A stretch of DNA of 64,000 nt. Source: Luteibacter rhizovicinus DSM 16549. GTDB lineage: Bacteria > Pseudomonadota > Gammaproteobacteria > Xanthomonadales > Rhodanobacteraceae. The notes below the pieces were generated by a model. That model ran no database searches. It saw only the letters and a list, made by a program, of their open reading frames with translations, and was not told the origin of the DNA. Shown here piece after piece: positions 8,022-16,247 of this stretch. A program made the position numbers and the translations under genes. The stretch is taken from the NCBI RefSeq assembly GCF_001887595.1, contig NZ_CP017480.1, forward strand, positions 4,306,001-4,370,000. Direction: 5' to 3'. Numbering within the stretch: position 1 is the first letter of the stretch; every line of letters begins with the position of its first letter.

Positions 8022-8178
8022 GCCAGTCGAGCGTGTGTGACTTTGCGACGGATGTAAAGCTATCGTCGAGCGTCCGCATGAACCTGCGTCGTGCGGACGT
8101 TGTGCCGAAGGGGCAGTTCGTCACGGACTGGGCGCAAGAAGTTACGACGCACTACGGGCTCTTTCCTTCGGGGGTACT

Positions 8179-11100
8179 ATGTCATCCATCATTGCAAGGC
8201 CTTGGCTGGCCGGCGCGGCGCTGTTCGTGGCCGCCGGCGCCGCATGCGACGCGCACGCCGCAGCCGCCAGCGCCACGGTAGGCAGCACCAGCACCACGCC
8301 ACTGATCACCAAGTCGGTCGACAAGAGTCAGATGACCACGCTGCCAGGCAGCGTGCCTGCCAGGGTCCGCAGCAGCGCCGATGCCGGACCGATGGGGACC
8401 ACCGAGGTGATCTCCTCGATGACCCTGGTGCTCAAGCGCAGCGACGATCAACAGAAGCGCTTCGATAATTACCTCGCCTCGCTGGACAATCCCTCCTCCC
8501 CCAACTTCCACAAGTGGCTGACCGCGCGTCAGGTAGGTGAGCAATTCGGGCCGAACCAGAAAGACATCACGGCGGTAAAGGCGTGGCTCGCCAGCCAAGG
8601 GCTTGGCGTGAAGAACGTATCGGCCGACGGCATGCTCATTCGCTTCAACGGATCGGTCAGCGCCGTGCAGCAGGCGTTCGGGACCTCCCTGCACCATTTC
8701 ACCGGCGCGGACGGCAAGCGACACTTCGCCAACTCGACCGAGCAGAAACTGCCTACGGCCCTGGTCCCTGTCGTCAGCGGCGTCGCCTCGTTGACCGACT
8801 TCTTCCCGAAGCCGCAGAAGAAGGATGCGCAGCCGGTCAAGCGCAACAAGAAAGGCGAATGGGTCACCGCCGGTGCGCCGTCGTCCGACTTCAATTTCGT
8901 CTATCAGGGCGACGTCCAGTACGACGTGGTGCCGGCCGACTTCGGCACGATCTACAACGTCAATCCGTTGTGGAACCAGTCCAGTCCCGTGCGTGGAGCC
9001 GGCGAGACTGTCGCCGTGCTCGAACGCACCAATGTACTGGACGCCGACGTCGCCACCTTCCGGCACACCTTCCTGCCGACCGACGCCAAGGGCGTCTTCA
9101 CGCAGATCCATCCGGCAGGCTTCGCCGGCGACACCAGCTGCGGGGATCCGGGCACGAACGCCGATGAAGGTGAAGCCGCACTCGACGCCGAGTGGGCCGG
9201 CGCCGCGGCGCCCGACGCCAACGTGACCCTCGCCTCCTGCGCAGACAGCGGTGCCGACTTCGGCGCTTTCCTGGCCGCACAGAACCTGCTGGAGCAGGAT
9301 GCGCCGCCACCAATCATGAGCCTGAGCTACGGCGAGTGTGAATCGGTCAGCGCCGCCGTCGGCGACCTCGCCGAAGCCGCTGCACTGTGGTCGACGGCCG
9401 CCGCCGAAGGCGTGACCGTGTTCGTCTCCACCGGCGATGCAGGCTCGGCCGGTTGCGACCAGAACCAGGTCGCCTCCAGCTTCGGTATCGCCGTGAATGG
9501 CCTGGGCAGCACGCCTTACAACATCGCCGTTGGCGGTACCGACTTCGACGACTTCAAGAAAACACAGAAGTACTGGTTGCCGGGCAACGGCGAACTGGGT
9601 GCGAGTGCGATCAGCTATATCCCCGAGCAGACGTGGAACGATTCCTGTGCCAGCGCCCAGCTCGACAAGGTCCTCGGCATCGCCAATCCCAACAACGCGT
9701 GCAACTCGGCCGCCGGCGAAAACTTTCTCAACACCGCCGGTGGCAGCGGTGGCCCGAGCTACGTCTGGTCGCAGCCCACCTGGCAGCAGGGCATCGCGGG
9801 TATCGATCAGAACGTCACCCGCGCGCTTCCCGATGTCTCGCTCTTCGCGGCGAACGGCCTCTACGGGCATGCACTGATCTTCTGCATGTCCGACAGCGAC
9901 CAGGGCGGCGTGCCGTGTAACTACCTCGACCCGACCGACTCGCTGTTCAACAGTGCTGGCGGCACCTCGTTCGCCGCACCGGCCATGGCCGGCGTCCAGG
10001 CCCTCGTCGATCAGGCCAGCGCCAACCGCCTCGGCAACGTCGGCCCGACGCTCTACGGTCTGGCCCGCACGCAATACGGTACGGTCGCCACCCCGGCGGC
10101 AGGTTGCAAGGCCAACGACACCACCTGCGTGTTCCACGACGTGACCGTCGGCGATATCGACGTGCCCTGTTTCGCAGGTACTGGCGATTGCTTCGTCAAG
10201 AAAGGCCAGCAGTACGGTGTTGTCAGCGATGGCGGCCGTGCCTCGCTCGTCACCGCGTGGAAGACGAACAAGGGCTACGACTATGCCACCGGCCTCGGCT
10301 CGGTCAACGTCACCAACCTGACCAATGCCATCGCCGCGAAGCAGACCCGCGGGCAGATCATTCCGCGCACCTGGGATCTGGTCGGCGCCAACGACAGTGC
10401 CAATCCCGGCGTCGGCCTGAACGCCGTCCTCGACGGCAAGAGCACCTTGCTGCTGGTCGGTCCGAAGACCGGTAACGCCACCCTCGTTCGCTTGAACGGC
10501 AGCACGGTCCTCGACAGCGATACGTGGGTCCCCGTGCAACAGGGCTCACAGGTTGCTGACGGCTTCGTGCCGGGCGACCAGGTGAAGGCCATTCCGTTCG
10601 ACATCTTCGACGGCGCCCTGGCCAACCAGACGGTGATGGAGAGCGACAACGCCACCACCCACGAAATGAACCTGGCGATCTACAGCTACGGTTGGGCCGA
10701 TTTCCGCTTCCCGTATCCGGCAGGCTGGAGCCTGGTTGGCGCGGGCCTGGTCGATGCCTCGGCCAAGTCGAAGCAGGTCTGGTTCAACGCCAACACCAGC
10801 AAGCTGTCGTTCTGGACCATCGACTGCAGTGGCACCCTGAAGTTCGGGCGCTTCGACAGCCTCGAGTGCGCACAGAGCGTGGCCACGACGGTTGCCGCGC
10901 CGGCCGGCTTCACCCCGAACCTGGCCGACCTCAACGGCGACGGCATCCTGGACATCGTCTGGACCGGACCGAAGAACGCGATCAAGTACTGGATCAACAA
11001 TGGCCAGGGTGGCTTCACCAAGAACGACGGCAGCAATGCACCGGCGGGCTTCGCCTTCGTCGGCGCCGGCGAGATCGCCGGCAGCGGCAAGACCGATCTG

Positions 11101-11448
11101 ATCTGGTTCAACGCCGACACCGGCAAGCTGCGCTGGTGGGAGATGGACGGCACGACGGTGGCCAGCACGAAGACCATCGCGGCACCGGATGGCTACACCG
11201 TCGCCACCATCGAGGACTTCGACGGCGACGGCCTCGCCGACCTGTTCTGGACCAATGCCAAGGGCAAGGCCCTGCTATGGCAAGGTGTCGGCGACGGCTT
11301 CGTCTCGCAGCAAGTGGCTGATGGTGAGGGCACCGCGTATGTCGTGCCGTCAGGCTACAAGGTGCAGATGAATCGGTTGCAGGGTGTGGTGAATGCGGCG
11401 GTTTCGTCGGGCACTGCGGCGCAGGTCGCGGCGGTCGCTACGCACTAA
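8179..11448 (+). CDS. secreted S53 (sedolisin/kumamolysin-type) peptidase with C-terminal VCBS/FG-GAP-like repeats
   Basis: 1089 residues. A signal peptide ends near DAHA; the activation pro-domain follows (about 45-215, with YLASLDNPSSPNFHKWLT and QFGPNQKD). The peptidase domain carries the S53 triad: Glu332 and Asp336 (GEAALDAEW) and Ser597 (GGTSFAAP), with the acidic partner segment MSLSYGECE. From about residue 840 there are Asp-rich repeats (DLNGDGILDIVW, DFDGDGLADLFW) typical of calcium-binding beta-propeller blades. Such enzymes are acid-active endopeptidases released outside the cell after pro-domain removal. Cysteines are unusually frequent for a bacterial protease. A terminator follows. 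Confidence 0.93.
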   Translation: MSSIIARPWLAGAALFVAAGAACDAHAAAASATVGSTSTTPLITKSVDKSQMTTLPGSVPARVRSSADAGPMGTTEVISSMTLVLKRSDDQQKRFDNYLASLDNPSSPNFHKWLTARQVGEQFGPNQKDITAVKAWLASQGLGVKNVSADGMLIRFNGSVSAVQQAFGTSLHHFTGADGKRHFANSTEQKLPTALVPVVSGVASLTDFFPKPQKKDAQPVKRNKKGEWVTAGAPSSDFNFVYQGDVQYDVVPADFGTIYNVNPLWNQSSPVRGAGETVAVLERTNVLDADVATFRHTFLPTDAKGVFTQIHPAGFAGDTSCGDPGTNADEGEAALDAEWAGAAAPDANVTLASCADSGADFGAFLAAQNLLEQDAPPPIMSLSYGECESVSAAVGDLAEAAALWSTAAAEGVTVFVSTGDAGSAGCDQNQVASSFGIAVNGLGSTPYNIAVGGTDFDDFKKTQKYWLPGNGELGASAISYIPEQTWNDSCASAQLDKVLGIANPNNACNSAAGENFLNTAGGSGGPSYVWSQPTWQQGIAGIDQNVTRALPDVSLFAANGLYGHALIFCMSDSDQGGVPCNYLDPTDSLFNSAGGTSFAAPAMAGVQALVDQASANRLGNVGPTLYGLARTQYGTVATPAAGCKANDTTCVFHDVTVGDIDVPCFAGTGDCFVKKGQQYGVVSDGGRASLVTAWKTNKGYDYATGLGSVNVTNLTNAIAAKQTRGQIIPRTWDLVGANDSANPGVGLNAVLDGKSTLLLVGPKTGNATLVRLNGSTVLDSDTWVPVQQGSQVADGFVPGDQVKAIPFDIFDGALANQTVMESDNATTHEMNLAIYSYGWADFRFPYPAGWSLVGAGLVDASAKSKQVWFNANTSKLSFWTIDCSGTLKFGRFDSLECAQSVATTVAAPAGFTPNLADLNGDGILDIVWTGPKNAIKYWINNGQGGFTKNDGSNAPAGFAFVGAGEIAGSGKTDLIWFNADTGKLRWWEMDGTTVASTKTIAAPDGYTVATIEDFDGDGLADLFWTNAKGKALLWQGVGDGFVSQQVADGEGTAYVVPSGYKVQMNRLQGVVNAAVSSGTAAQVAAVATH

Positions 11449-11467
11449 CTCGTCGTAACGGTAAATG

Positions 11468-11500
11468 AAAGGGCGGACGGGAAACCGTTCGCCCTTTTTC
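11468..11500. terminator. rho-independent terminator after the S53 peptidase
   Basis: GGGCGgACGG-gaaa-CCGTtCGCCC followed by TTTTT. The A-run on the other side could also serve the anti-sigma gene on the minus strand. Confidence 0.85.
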
Positions 11501-11502
11501 TT

Positions 11503-12264
11503 TCACTTCGACGTACTCAACAGATTCCTGAAACGCGCCAGCTCGGCCTGATCCATGTCCGACACGATAGCCGCAGGCTGTCCGCCCAAGGTCGCAGCTT
11601 CCAGCACGTAGCCCTGCATCTGGATGGACTCAGGCGCACCCGTGCCCATAGTCGTTGGCAGGACAAACACATCGATCACGTGTTTGCCGTGGCGATAGAC
11701 AAGCACGGGAATGCGCTCGCTGCCGGCGTAGTCGATACGACCGCCGATGAGTGCGTAACCCTCGGTGGCAAAATCCTCCACAACGGGTGCCGTGGCGATC
11801 TTGCCTGCAAACCAGGGCTTGACCGTGTGCTGGTCCGTCGACACGACATCGATCGGCGACGTCGCGGCCAACGCACGCCAGTGACTGGCGAACAGATCGC
11901 GGGTCAGTTGCGACTGCCCATCGGCGGGGCTCGTGCCGTGGTTCCAAGCGGCCAAGGTTGCGCCGCCCGCCACGAAGGCGAGAACCCATGAAGCGGCCAT
12001 GGCCAGCCAGGGGCGTTGTGTGCGAGGTGCCTGGTGACTGGCTGCCGCCGCGGCTTCTTTCTCGATGCGCGCGCGCAAGGCATCGGGCGCACTGAAGCGC
12101 GGTGCGTCCTTACGCAAGGTGTGGCGTAGCGCATCCAGCTCGATCAAGGCGGCGCGGCAGTCCGCGCATTCGTCCAGGTGTGCCTCGAACTCACGGCCCG
12201 TGGCACGATCCAGCTCGCCGTCAAAGTACAGCGGCAGCAGCTCACTCGCAGCTTTACAATCCAT
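11503..12264 (-). CDS. anti-sigma factor with zinc-finger (zf-HC2) domain
   Basis: 253 residues. The N-terminus has the ZAS motif: Cys3, His29, Cys33, Cys36 (HLDECADC), which clamps ECF sigma factors. One transmembrane helix (WLAMAASWVLAFVAGGATLAAW, about 90-110) leads to a periplasmic domain of 140 residues. The periplasmic part (VVEDFATEGYALIGGRIDY, VPVLVYRHGKHVIDVFVLP) matches the anti-sigma group paired with stress-type ECF factors. The gene overlaps the sigma gene by 11 bases and has a good ribosome binding site. It should hold the sigma factor at the membrane until a periplasmic or redox signal arrives. Confidence 0.9.
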   Translation of the reverse strand: MDCKAASELLPLYFDGELDRATGREFEAHLDECADCRAALIELDALRHTLRKDAPRFSAPDALRARIEKEAAAAASHQAPRTQRPWLAMAASWVLAFVAGGATLAAWNHGTSPADGQSQLTRDLFASHWRALAATSPIDVVSTDQHTVKPWFAGKIATAPVVEDFATEGYALIGGRIDYAGSERIPVLVYRHGKHVIDVFVLPTTMGTGAPESIQMQGYVLEAATLGGQPAAIVSDMDQAELARFRNLLSTSK

Positions 12265-12808
12265 GAGGGATCTCCATCGTGCCGTTATCGGTCAGTGCCT
12301 TCTGTAGCAGTGCACGTCCGCGGGCCAGGCGGGACATCACGGTACCGATGGGCGTTTGCAACACGTCGGCGATTTCCCGGTACGACAACTCTTCGATCTC
12401 ACGCAGGATGAGCACCTCGCGAAAATGCTCCGGCAGGTTACGCAAATGCACCGTGATCATCTGCCTTCGCCTGGAACTGTCCAGGCGTTCCTCGATCTCG
12501 TCCGCCTCCGCGCGTGGCATCCAGTGCTCGGCGGCGACGGGATTATCGTCGATCGCAACGTTTCGCTTTTCCTTGTTGCGCAGGGCAAGTCGGGCGAGGC
12601 AGCAGTTGCGGACGATCGCGAGCCACCACGCACGCGCATTGCCACCGGCATAGGTCTCCGATGAGCGAGCCGCGCGAACGTAGGCGTCGTGGACGGCATC
12701 GGCCGCATCCTGCTCGCTACCCAGCAACCAACGGCCGAGATTGTAGGCAGCGTCAAGATGGCTGAGCGCCAGATCATCGACAAACGCGCGGCTACTCGTC
12801 GACATCAT
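12254..12808 (-). CDS. ECF-type RNA polymerase sigma factor
   Basis: 184 residues. Region 2 lies at about 15-80 (LDAAYNLGRWLL, DAADAVHDAYVRA), region 4 at about 120-175 (LPEHFREVLILREIEELSYREIADVL, then GTVMSRLARGR as the recognition helix). It is co-transcribed with its anti-sigma factor, and the cytochrome b561 gene lies immediately upstream in the same orientation only 22 bases away, suggesting a shared transcript. Start ATG-ATG; either can be used. The target promoters are unknown; similar factors respond to oxidative or membrane stress. Confidence 0.93.
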   Translation of the reverse strand: MMSTSSRAFVDDLALSHLDAAYNLGRWLLGSEQDAADAVHDAYVRAARSSETYAGGNARAWWLAIVRNCCLARLALRNKEKRNVAIDDNPVAAEHWMPRAEADEIEERLDSSRRRQMITVHLRNLPEHFREVLILREIEELSYREIADVLQTPIGTVMSRLARGRALLQKALTDNGTMEIPHGL

Positions 12809-12830
12809 GATGACTGCGTCCCCATGCCGG

Positions 12831-13403
12831 TTATACCCGCAACATACGCTGGATGACGCTGTCGCGGTCGAAGAAGCGGTGCTTCAGGGCGGCACCGATA
12901 TGGCCGACCACGAGGATACACAGCGTCCAGACCAGGCACACGTGGAGCGTATCGGTCAGCAAGCGCAAGGGTTCGTCCTTGCCGATCAGTACAGGCAGGA
13001 AGCCGATTCCGAAGAAACTGACCGGATGGCCGCCGGCCATGCGATGCAGGTAGCCGGTAAGCGGAACCAGGAACATCAACGAATACAGTACCCAGTGCAG
13101 TGTATGGGCGGTCTTCTGCTGCCAGGAGGGAATATGCGCGGGTAAGGCAGGTGGCTTGTGTGTCGACCGCCAGACCAGGCGGAACACGGCGAGCATGAAG
13201 ATCAGGCTGCCGATCGAGGCATGGTAGAACAGGACCTCATCGTGACCGGGGGCTTTCTTCGGGAAGGTTTCCATGAAGAAACCGAGGCCGACGTTCGAGA
13301 AGATAAGCAAGGCAATGAGCCAATGCATCGCGACGGCGACCTTCGTGTACGACCTCGGGTGAGTCGTCGAGGTGGCATAACTGGCGTGTGCGGGGACGGA
13401 CAT
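12831..13403 (-). CDS. cytochrome b561
   Basis: 190 residues and four membrane helices. Heme-b ligand histidines sit in the expected helices: MHWLIALLIF (helix 1), FYHASIGSLIF (helix 2), HTLHWVLYSLMF (helix 3) and DTLHVCLVWTL with GHIGAALKH (helix 4). Members of the CybB group pass electrons from ubiquinol, or from superoxide to ubiquinone, in the inner membrane. The Met at 13403 gives the usual length. The ECF sigma and anti-sigma genes follow downstream, so this may be part of a redox-stress operon. Confidence 0.92.
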   Translation of the reverse strand: MSVPAHASYATSTTHPRSYTKVAVAMHWLIALLIFSNVGLGFFMETFPKKAPGHDEVLFYHASIGSLIFMLAVFRLVWRSTHKPPALPAHIPSWQQKTAHTLHWVLYSLMFLVPLTGYLHRMAGGHPVSFFGIGFLPVLIGKDEPLRLLTDTLHVCLVWTLCILVVGHIGAALKHRFFDRDSVIQRMLRV

Positions 13404-13485
13404 GGCTGGGGCCTCGGGTTCGCGGCACGGGAAGCGTGCCCACGACAGACCAGATCGTCCGGGGACCGGTTTTATTCCCGCCCGG

Positions 13486-13514
13486 TTGGAGGGGCCCGAC
13501 CCCTCCCCTATACT
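13486..13514 (+). promoter_or_regulatory. promoter with a palindrome filling its spacer
   Basis: TTGGAG (13486-13491), a 17-base spacer and TATACT (13509-13514) give a good promoter for the gene at 13541. The palindrome GGAGGGG-cccga-CCCCTCC (13488-13506) lies exactly between the two boxes, as in sites bound by MerR-type activators or by steric repressors. Confidence 0.5.
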
Positions 13515-13540
13515 GCCGCGCCACCCCGCTCGGTCAGCCC

Positions 13541-13840
13541 ATGAAGTACCTCGCCGCCCTCCTCCTTGCCGCACCCTTGGCCGCCACGGCAGCCCCGAAT
13601 GTCTGTGCCGAGCGCGGCAACTTCGCGTCCCTGGTCGCGGTCGCCAGGAGCAAGGGGCTCGACGAGCGCTCGGTCACCGAGGCCGCGGCGACGGATCCCA
13701 ATGCCTCGTTCGTGGTTCGCCTGTCGCACATCGAAATCATCCAGACGATGTATCGCGGCCCGGCAAAGTCGCTCTCGCCGCCCGAAGCGGCTGCGTCGGC
13801 GCGTCGCACGTGTGAAAAGGCGCTGGCAAAGAGCCACTAG
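13541..13840 (+). CDS. small periplasmic protein of unknown function
   Basis: 99 residues. The signal peptide ends at ATAA; the mature part is helical with two cysteines (NVCAERG and RRTCEKAL) that may pair. I recognise no named family, though short secreted proteins of this kind are common in Xanthomonadales. It is divergent from cytochrome b561 and has its own promoter with an operator-like palindrome, about 20 bases of leader, and ends two bases from the convergent EF-Tu-like gene. Confidence 0.7.
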   Translation: MKYLAALLLAAPLAATAAPNVCAERGNFASLVAVARSKGLDERSVTEAAATDPNASFVVRLSHIEIIQTMYRGPAKSLSPPEAAASARRTCEKALAKSH

Positions 13841-13842
13841 GC

Positions 13843-14526
13843 TCAGGCATCCGATGGCCCCAACGTCTTCCTGAGTCGCTTCGCCGTCGTCATGATCCAC
13901 GGCTCGTAGTGCTCTTCCAGCACGCGTCGCTCGGCATCCAGCGCAACCAGTCGATCTTCGTGCCAGTGTTTGCGCACCTCGCCCGCCGGGAAGCGATTCG
14001 TCTCCGAGTCGACCGCCCTGAAAGGCGTAAGTAGCGCTCCCTCGAGCCTGCGCACGTCGTTCGCCCAGTGCAGCACCTCGCGCACACCTTCGGTGAGTCC
14101 GATTCGCTGTTCGAGCAGGGCGTCGAGTGACTTCCTCATGTTCTCGATAGCGATGCGGCTTCTCTCATCCCAGGCCGCGATACGGTCATCCACCGACAGG
14201 CCGTCGCCTCTCCGTTCTTCGTCCGAAAAGTACAACTCCACGATCTCGCCCCGGCCGACTGGCCGGACCGCGCCGTAGTAGATCGACGTTCCGGGCTGAA
14301 GGAGCGGGCCCACGATGTCGGGCTGTCCGAACGTGAGATACACACGACGAACCTCGCCCGGGTGAAGATCTTCCTCGACCTCCACCCTGGTCATATAGTG
14401 AATGCGCGTTTCCTGACCGATGCCTATGTCTACCCGCCAGTCCCTGGCAAGGAGTGGCCCGGCCCTGCCGCCCTCGTCTGGGCGGTAGAGCTCAAGAGTC
14501 GCCAGCGCGTGCCTTGGCAGCGTCAT
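13843..14526 (-). CDS. protein with an EF-Tu C-terminal-domain-like beta-barrel
   Basis: 227 residues from an ATG with GGAG upstream. Residues 5-95 resemble the translation-factor EF-Tu C-terminal barrel: ATLELYRPDEGGRAGPLL, then strands RVEVEEDLHPGEVRRVYLTF and LLQPGTSIYYGAVRPVGRG. There is no GTPase domain. Residues 100-227 are helical and charged (DERSRIAIENMRKSLDALLEQR), likely a coiled coil or helical bundle. Function unknown; it is not a truncated tuf gene, since the helical part has no EF-Tu counterpart. The barrel assignment rests on motif similarity only. Confidence 0.6.
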   Translation of the reverse strand: MTLPRHALATLELYRPDEGGRAGPLLARDWRVDIGIGQETRIHYMTRVEVEEDLHPGEVRRVYLTFGQPDIVGPLLQPGTSIYYGAVRPVGRGEIVELYFSDEERRGDGLSVDDRIAAWDERSRIAIENMRKSLDALLEQRIGLTEGVREVLHWANDVRRLEGALLTPFRAVDSETNRFPAGEVRKHWHEDRLVALDAERRVLEEHYEPWIMTTAKRLRKTLGPSDA

Positions 14527-14621
14527 ACAGGAAGGTCTCCAGGAGCGATTGGAAATGTAACAGCGCCCGGGCTCGTTCGCGTACGATCCCGACAAGCCAG
14601 GGATACGACGTCGAGAGGTCC

Positions 14622-14933
14622 ATGATCAAGCGAATCCTGTTGGCAGCGCTCATTGGCGTGACGGTCACGCTGCTGCTCATCGCCTCGTCCTTCGCCGCCG
14701 ACGACGCCGGACACGAGACGCTGTCGAACGTCCTGTTCTGGCAGAACTGGCTTCTGCAGGCTCTCGTTCCCACGCCGGACATCGGCGCGGCGGAGCATCC
14801 GTTTGCCGAGGGCACGCCCCTCACCTTCATCGCGTGGTTTGCAAGCGTGCCACTCGGTTTCGTGATCTACGGGGTGGCAGCCTTCGCCATCATGCGAAGG
14901 CCCAAGCCGATCAGCCCTGCGCAGTCGGGATAG
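14622..14933 (+). CDS. small membrane protein of unknown function
   Basis: 103 residues. It starts with a signal-anchor or signal peptide (ILLAALIGVTVTLLLIASSFA), then a stretch of about 40 residues with tryptophans (VLFWQNWLLQALV), and a second membrane helix near the end (WFASVPLGFVIYGVAAFAIM). GAGAGG before the ATG serves as ribosome binding site. The last 23 bases overlap the 3' end of the convergent TetR gene. No family recognised. Confidence 0.65.
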   Translation: MIKRILLAALIGVTVTLLLIASSFAADDAGHETLSNVLFWQNWLLQALVPTPDIGAAEHPFAEGTPLTFIAWFASVPLGFVIYGVAAFAIMRRPKPISPAQSG

Positions 14934-15504
14934 CCGCCGTGCTCACGAGGCGTCGCAATCCACCGCGAGCGACGTCGGCAAACTTCGACGGATCGCCGAA
15001 CGCACGGGCGGTGAGCATGGCGCCGTAAATCAGCGAGATGAACGCTTCGGCTTCGCTACTGGCGGCACCCTGCAGTCGGAACGCCCCTTGCTGGGCGCCC
15101 TTGGTGAGAATGGTTTCGAGCCACCTAGACAAGTCGCGGAAATGGGCGCGGACACATTCCGCCAGCTCGGGCGGCAGTGACGGCAGCTCCGCCGCCAGCA
15201 TGCCGGCGACGCAGAAAGGCGCCGACGCATCGGCGATGCACTGCTCCCAGTAGCCCGTGTAGAACCCGAGCTTCTTCACCGGGTCGAAGTCGTCGCCTTC
15301 GAGCAGTGCGATCTGCTCGACGATGCCGGCGCGCGATTCTTCGACCACCGCGCGCGCGAGGTCCGACTTGCTCGGGAAGTGATGATGGATGCTCGCCTTT
15401 CGCACCTGTACCTGCTCGGCGACATCCGCGTAGCTGAAGCCGTTGTAGCCACGTGTCTGGATGAGATACCGGGCTGAGTCGATGAGTTTCTGCTGGGTCG
15501 TCAT
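14911..15504 (-). CDS. TetR/AcrR-family repressor
   Basis: 197 residues. The N-terminal helix-turn-helix is clear (about 5-50: LIQTRGYNGFSYADVAEQVQVRKASIHHHF in part), followed by SKSDLARAVVEE and a helical ligand domain with WEQCIADASAPFCVAGMLAAE. This N-terminus is that of regulators for small hydrophobic or reactive compounds. It is divergent from the membrane protein at 15632, and two near-identical 20-bp palindromes lie in the 127-base gap, one only 7 bases before its own start. It should therefore repress both itself and the neighbour. Confidence 0.92.
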   Translation of the reverse strand: MTTQQKLIDSARYLIQTRGYNGFSYADVAEQVQVRKASIHHHFPSKSDLARAVVEESRAGIVEQIALLEGDDFDPVKKLGFYTGYWEQCIADASAPFCVAGMLAAELPSLPPELAECVRAHFRDLSRWLETILTKGAQQGAFRLQGAASSEAEAFISLIYGAMLTARAFGDPSKFADVARGGLRRLVSTAAIPTAQG

Positions 15505-15510
15505 GGTCGC

Positions 15511-15530
15511 AGCCTACCATCTAGTAGGCT
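15511..15530. promoter_or_regulatory. TetR-type operator, site 1
   Basis: AGCCTACcatctaGTAGGCT: 7-base arms, 6-base centre, positioned next to the repressor start. It shares the core CCTAC-n6-GTAGG with site 2. Confidence 0.7.
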
Positions 15531-15584
15531 GTTCATTCAATAACTGGCTGATCCCCGCGCCTTCCCTACCACTATTGACCATGA

Positions 15585-15604
15585 ACCCTACCTACTAGTA
15601 GGGT
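15585..15604. promoter_or_regulatory. TetR-type operator, site 2
   Basis: ACCCTACctactaGTAGGGT: 7-base arms, 6-base centre, 27 bases before the membrane-protein start. The two sites are 74 bases apart centre to centre, near seven helical turns, so a single repressor could control both directions. Confidence 0.7.
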
Positions 15605-15631
15605 GTGCACACTTTCCCTAAAGACTTCCCC

Positions 15632-16186
15632 ATGAATACCCTCCGCAGCTACTACTTCCTCCGCGCCGGCGTGTCCTTCGCCTGGGTGGCACTCGTCGTC
15701 CTCCTGTCGAACATGGGCGTGCCGGCCATCGTTTCAGGCGCCCTCCTGGTCCTTTACCCCGCGTGGGATGCGCTCGCCAATTTCCTCGATGCACAGCGAT
15801 CCGGCGGCCTGCGCACCAATCCCGGTCAGCGGCTCAACACCGTGGTCAGTATCGCCACCGCCGCCGTCCTGGTCGTCGCGCTGATCGTCCGCGGCAATGC
15901 CGGCGGACTCTTTGTCTTCGGCATCTGGGCGCTGCTTGCCGGCCTGCTCCAGCTCTTCGTCGGCATTCGTCGCCGCAAGCTGGGCGGCCAGGTCTTCATG
16001 ATGATCAGCGGCGGGCAGTCGGCCCTGGCCGGCGTCTTCATGACCATCCAGGCATTTGGCGACGCGCCGAGCATCGCCAAGCTGGCACCGTACGCCGCCT
16101 TCGGTGGGCTCTACTTCCTGCTGTCCGCGTTGCGGCTGACCTTCAAGCGCCCGACTCACGAGGCGTATCAGGGCAACGCCAACTGA
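15632..16186 (+). CDS. DUF308/HdeD-like membrane protein
   Basis: 184 residues with about six hydrophobic helices (FAWVALVVLLS, AIVSGALLVLYPAWDA, IATAAVLVVALIV, LFVFGIWALLAGLLQLFVGI, MMISGGQSALAGVFM, YAAFGGLYFLLSALRL). The paired GALLVLYP and GIWALLAGLLQLF(V)GIRRR motifs fit DUF308, the HdeD acid-resistance membrane family. The ATG at 15632 is chosen; an upstream GTG lies inside the operator. Probably the main target of the TetR repressor, perhaps a response to membrane stress or an antimicrobial. Confidence 0.75.
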   Translation: MNTLRSYYFLRAGVSFAWVALVVLLSNMGVPAIVSGALLVLYPAWDALANFLDAQRSGGLRTNPGQRLNTVVSIATAAVLVVALIVRGNAGGLFVFGIWALLAGLLQLFVGIRRRKLGGQVFMMISGGQSALAGVFMTIQAFGDAPSIAKLAPYAAFGGLYFLLSALRLTFKRPTHEAYQGNAN

Positions 16187-16203
16187 GCGCCGCTGGCGCC
16201 CCG

Positions 16204-16228
16204 GGTGGCCTGCTAAAGTCAGGCCACC
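16204..16228. terminator. hairpin behind the DUF308 gene
   Basis: GGTGGCCTG and CAGGCCACC form a perfect 9-base-pair stem with a 7-base loop, 17 bases after the stop. No T-run follows. Confidence 0.45.
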
Positions 16229-16247
16229 TACCTGGACGTTCTCCGCC

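Noticed and set aside
8182..10539. 785-codon open frame on the minus strand opposite the S53 peptidase
   Set aside because: It is antisense to a gene with intact S53 catalytic motifs; its product is Arg/Gly/Ala-rich with no domain, as expected from high-GC shadow frames.
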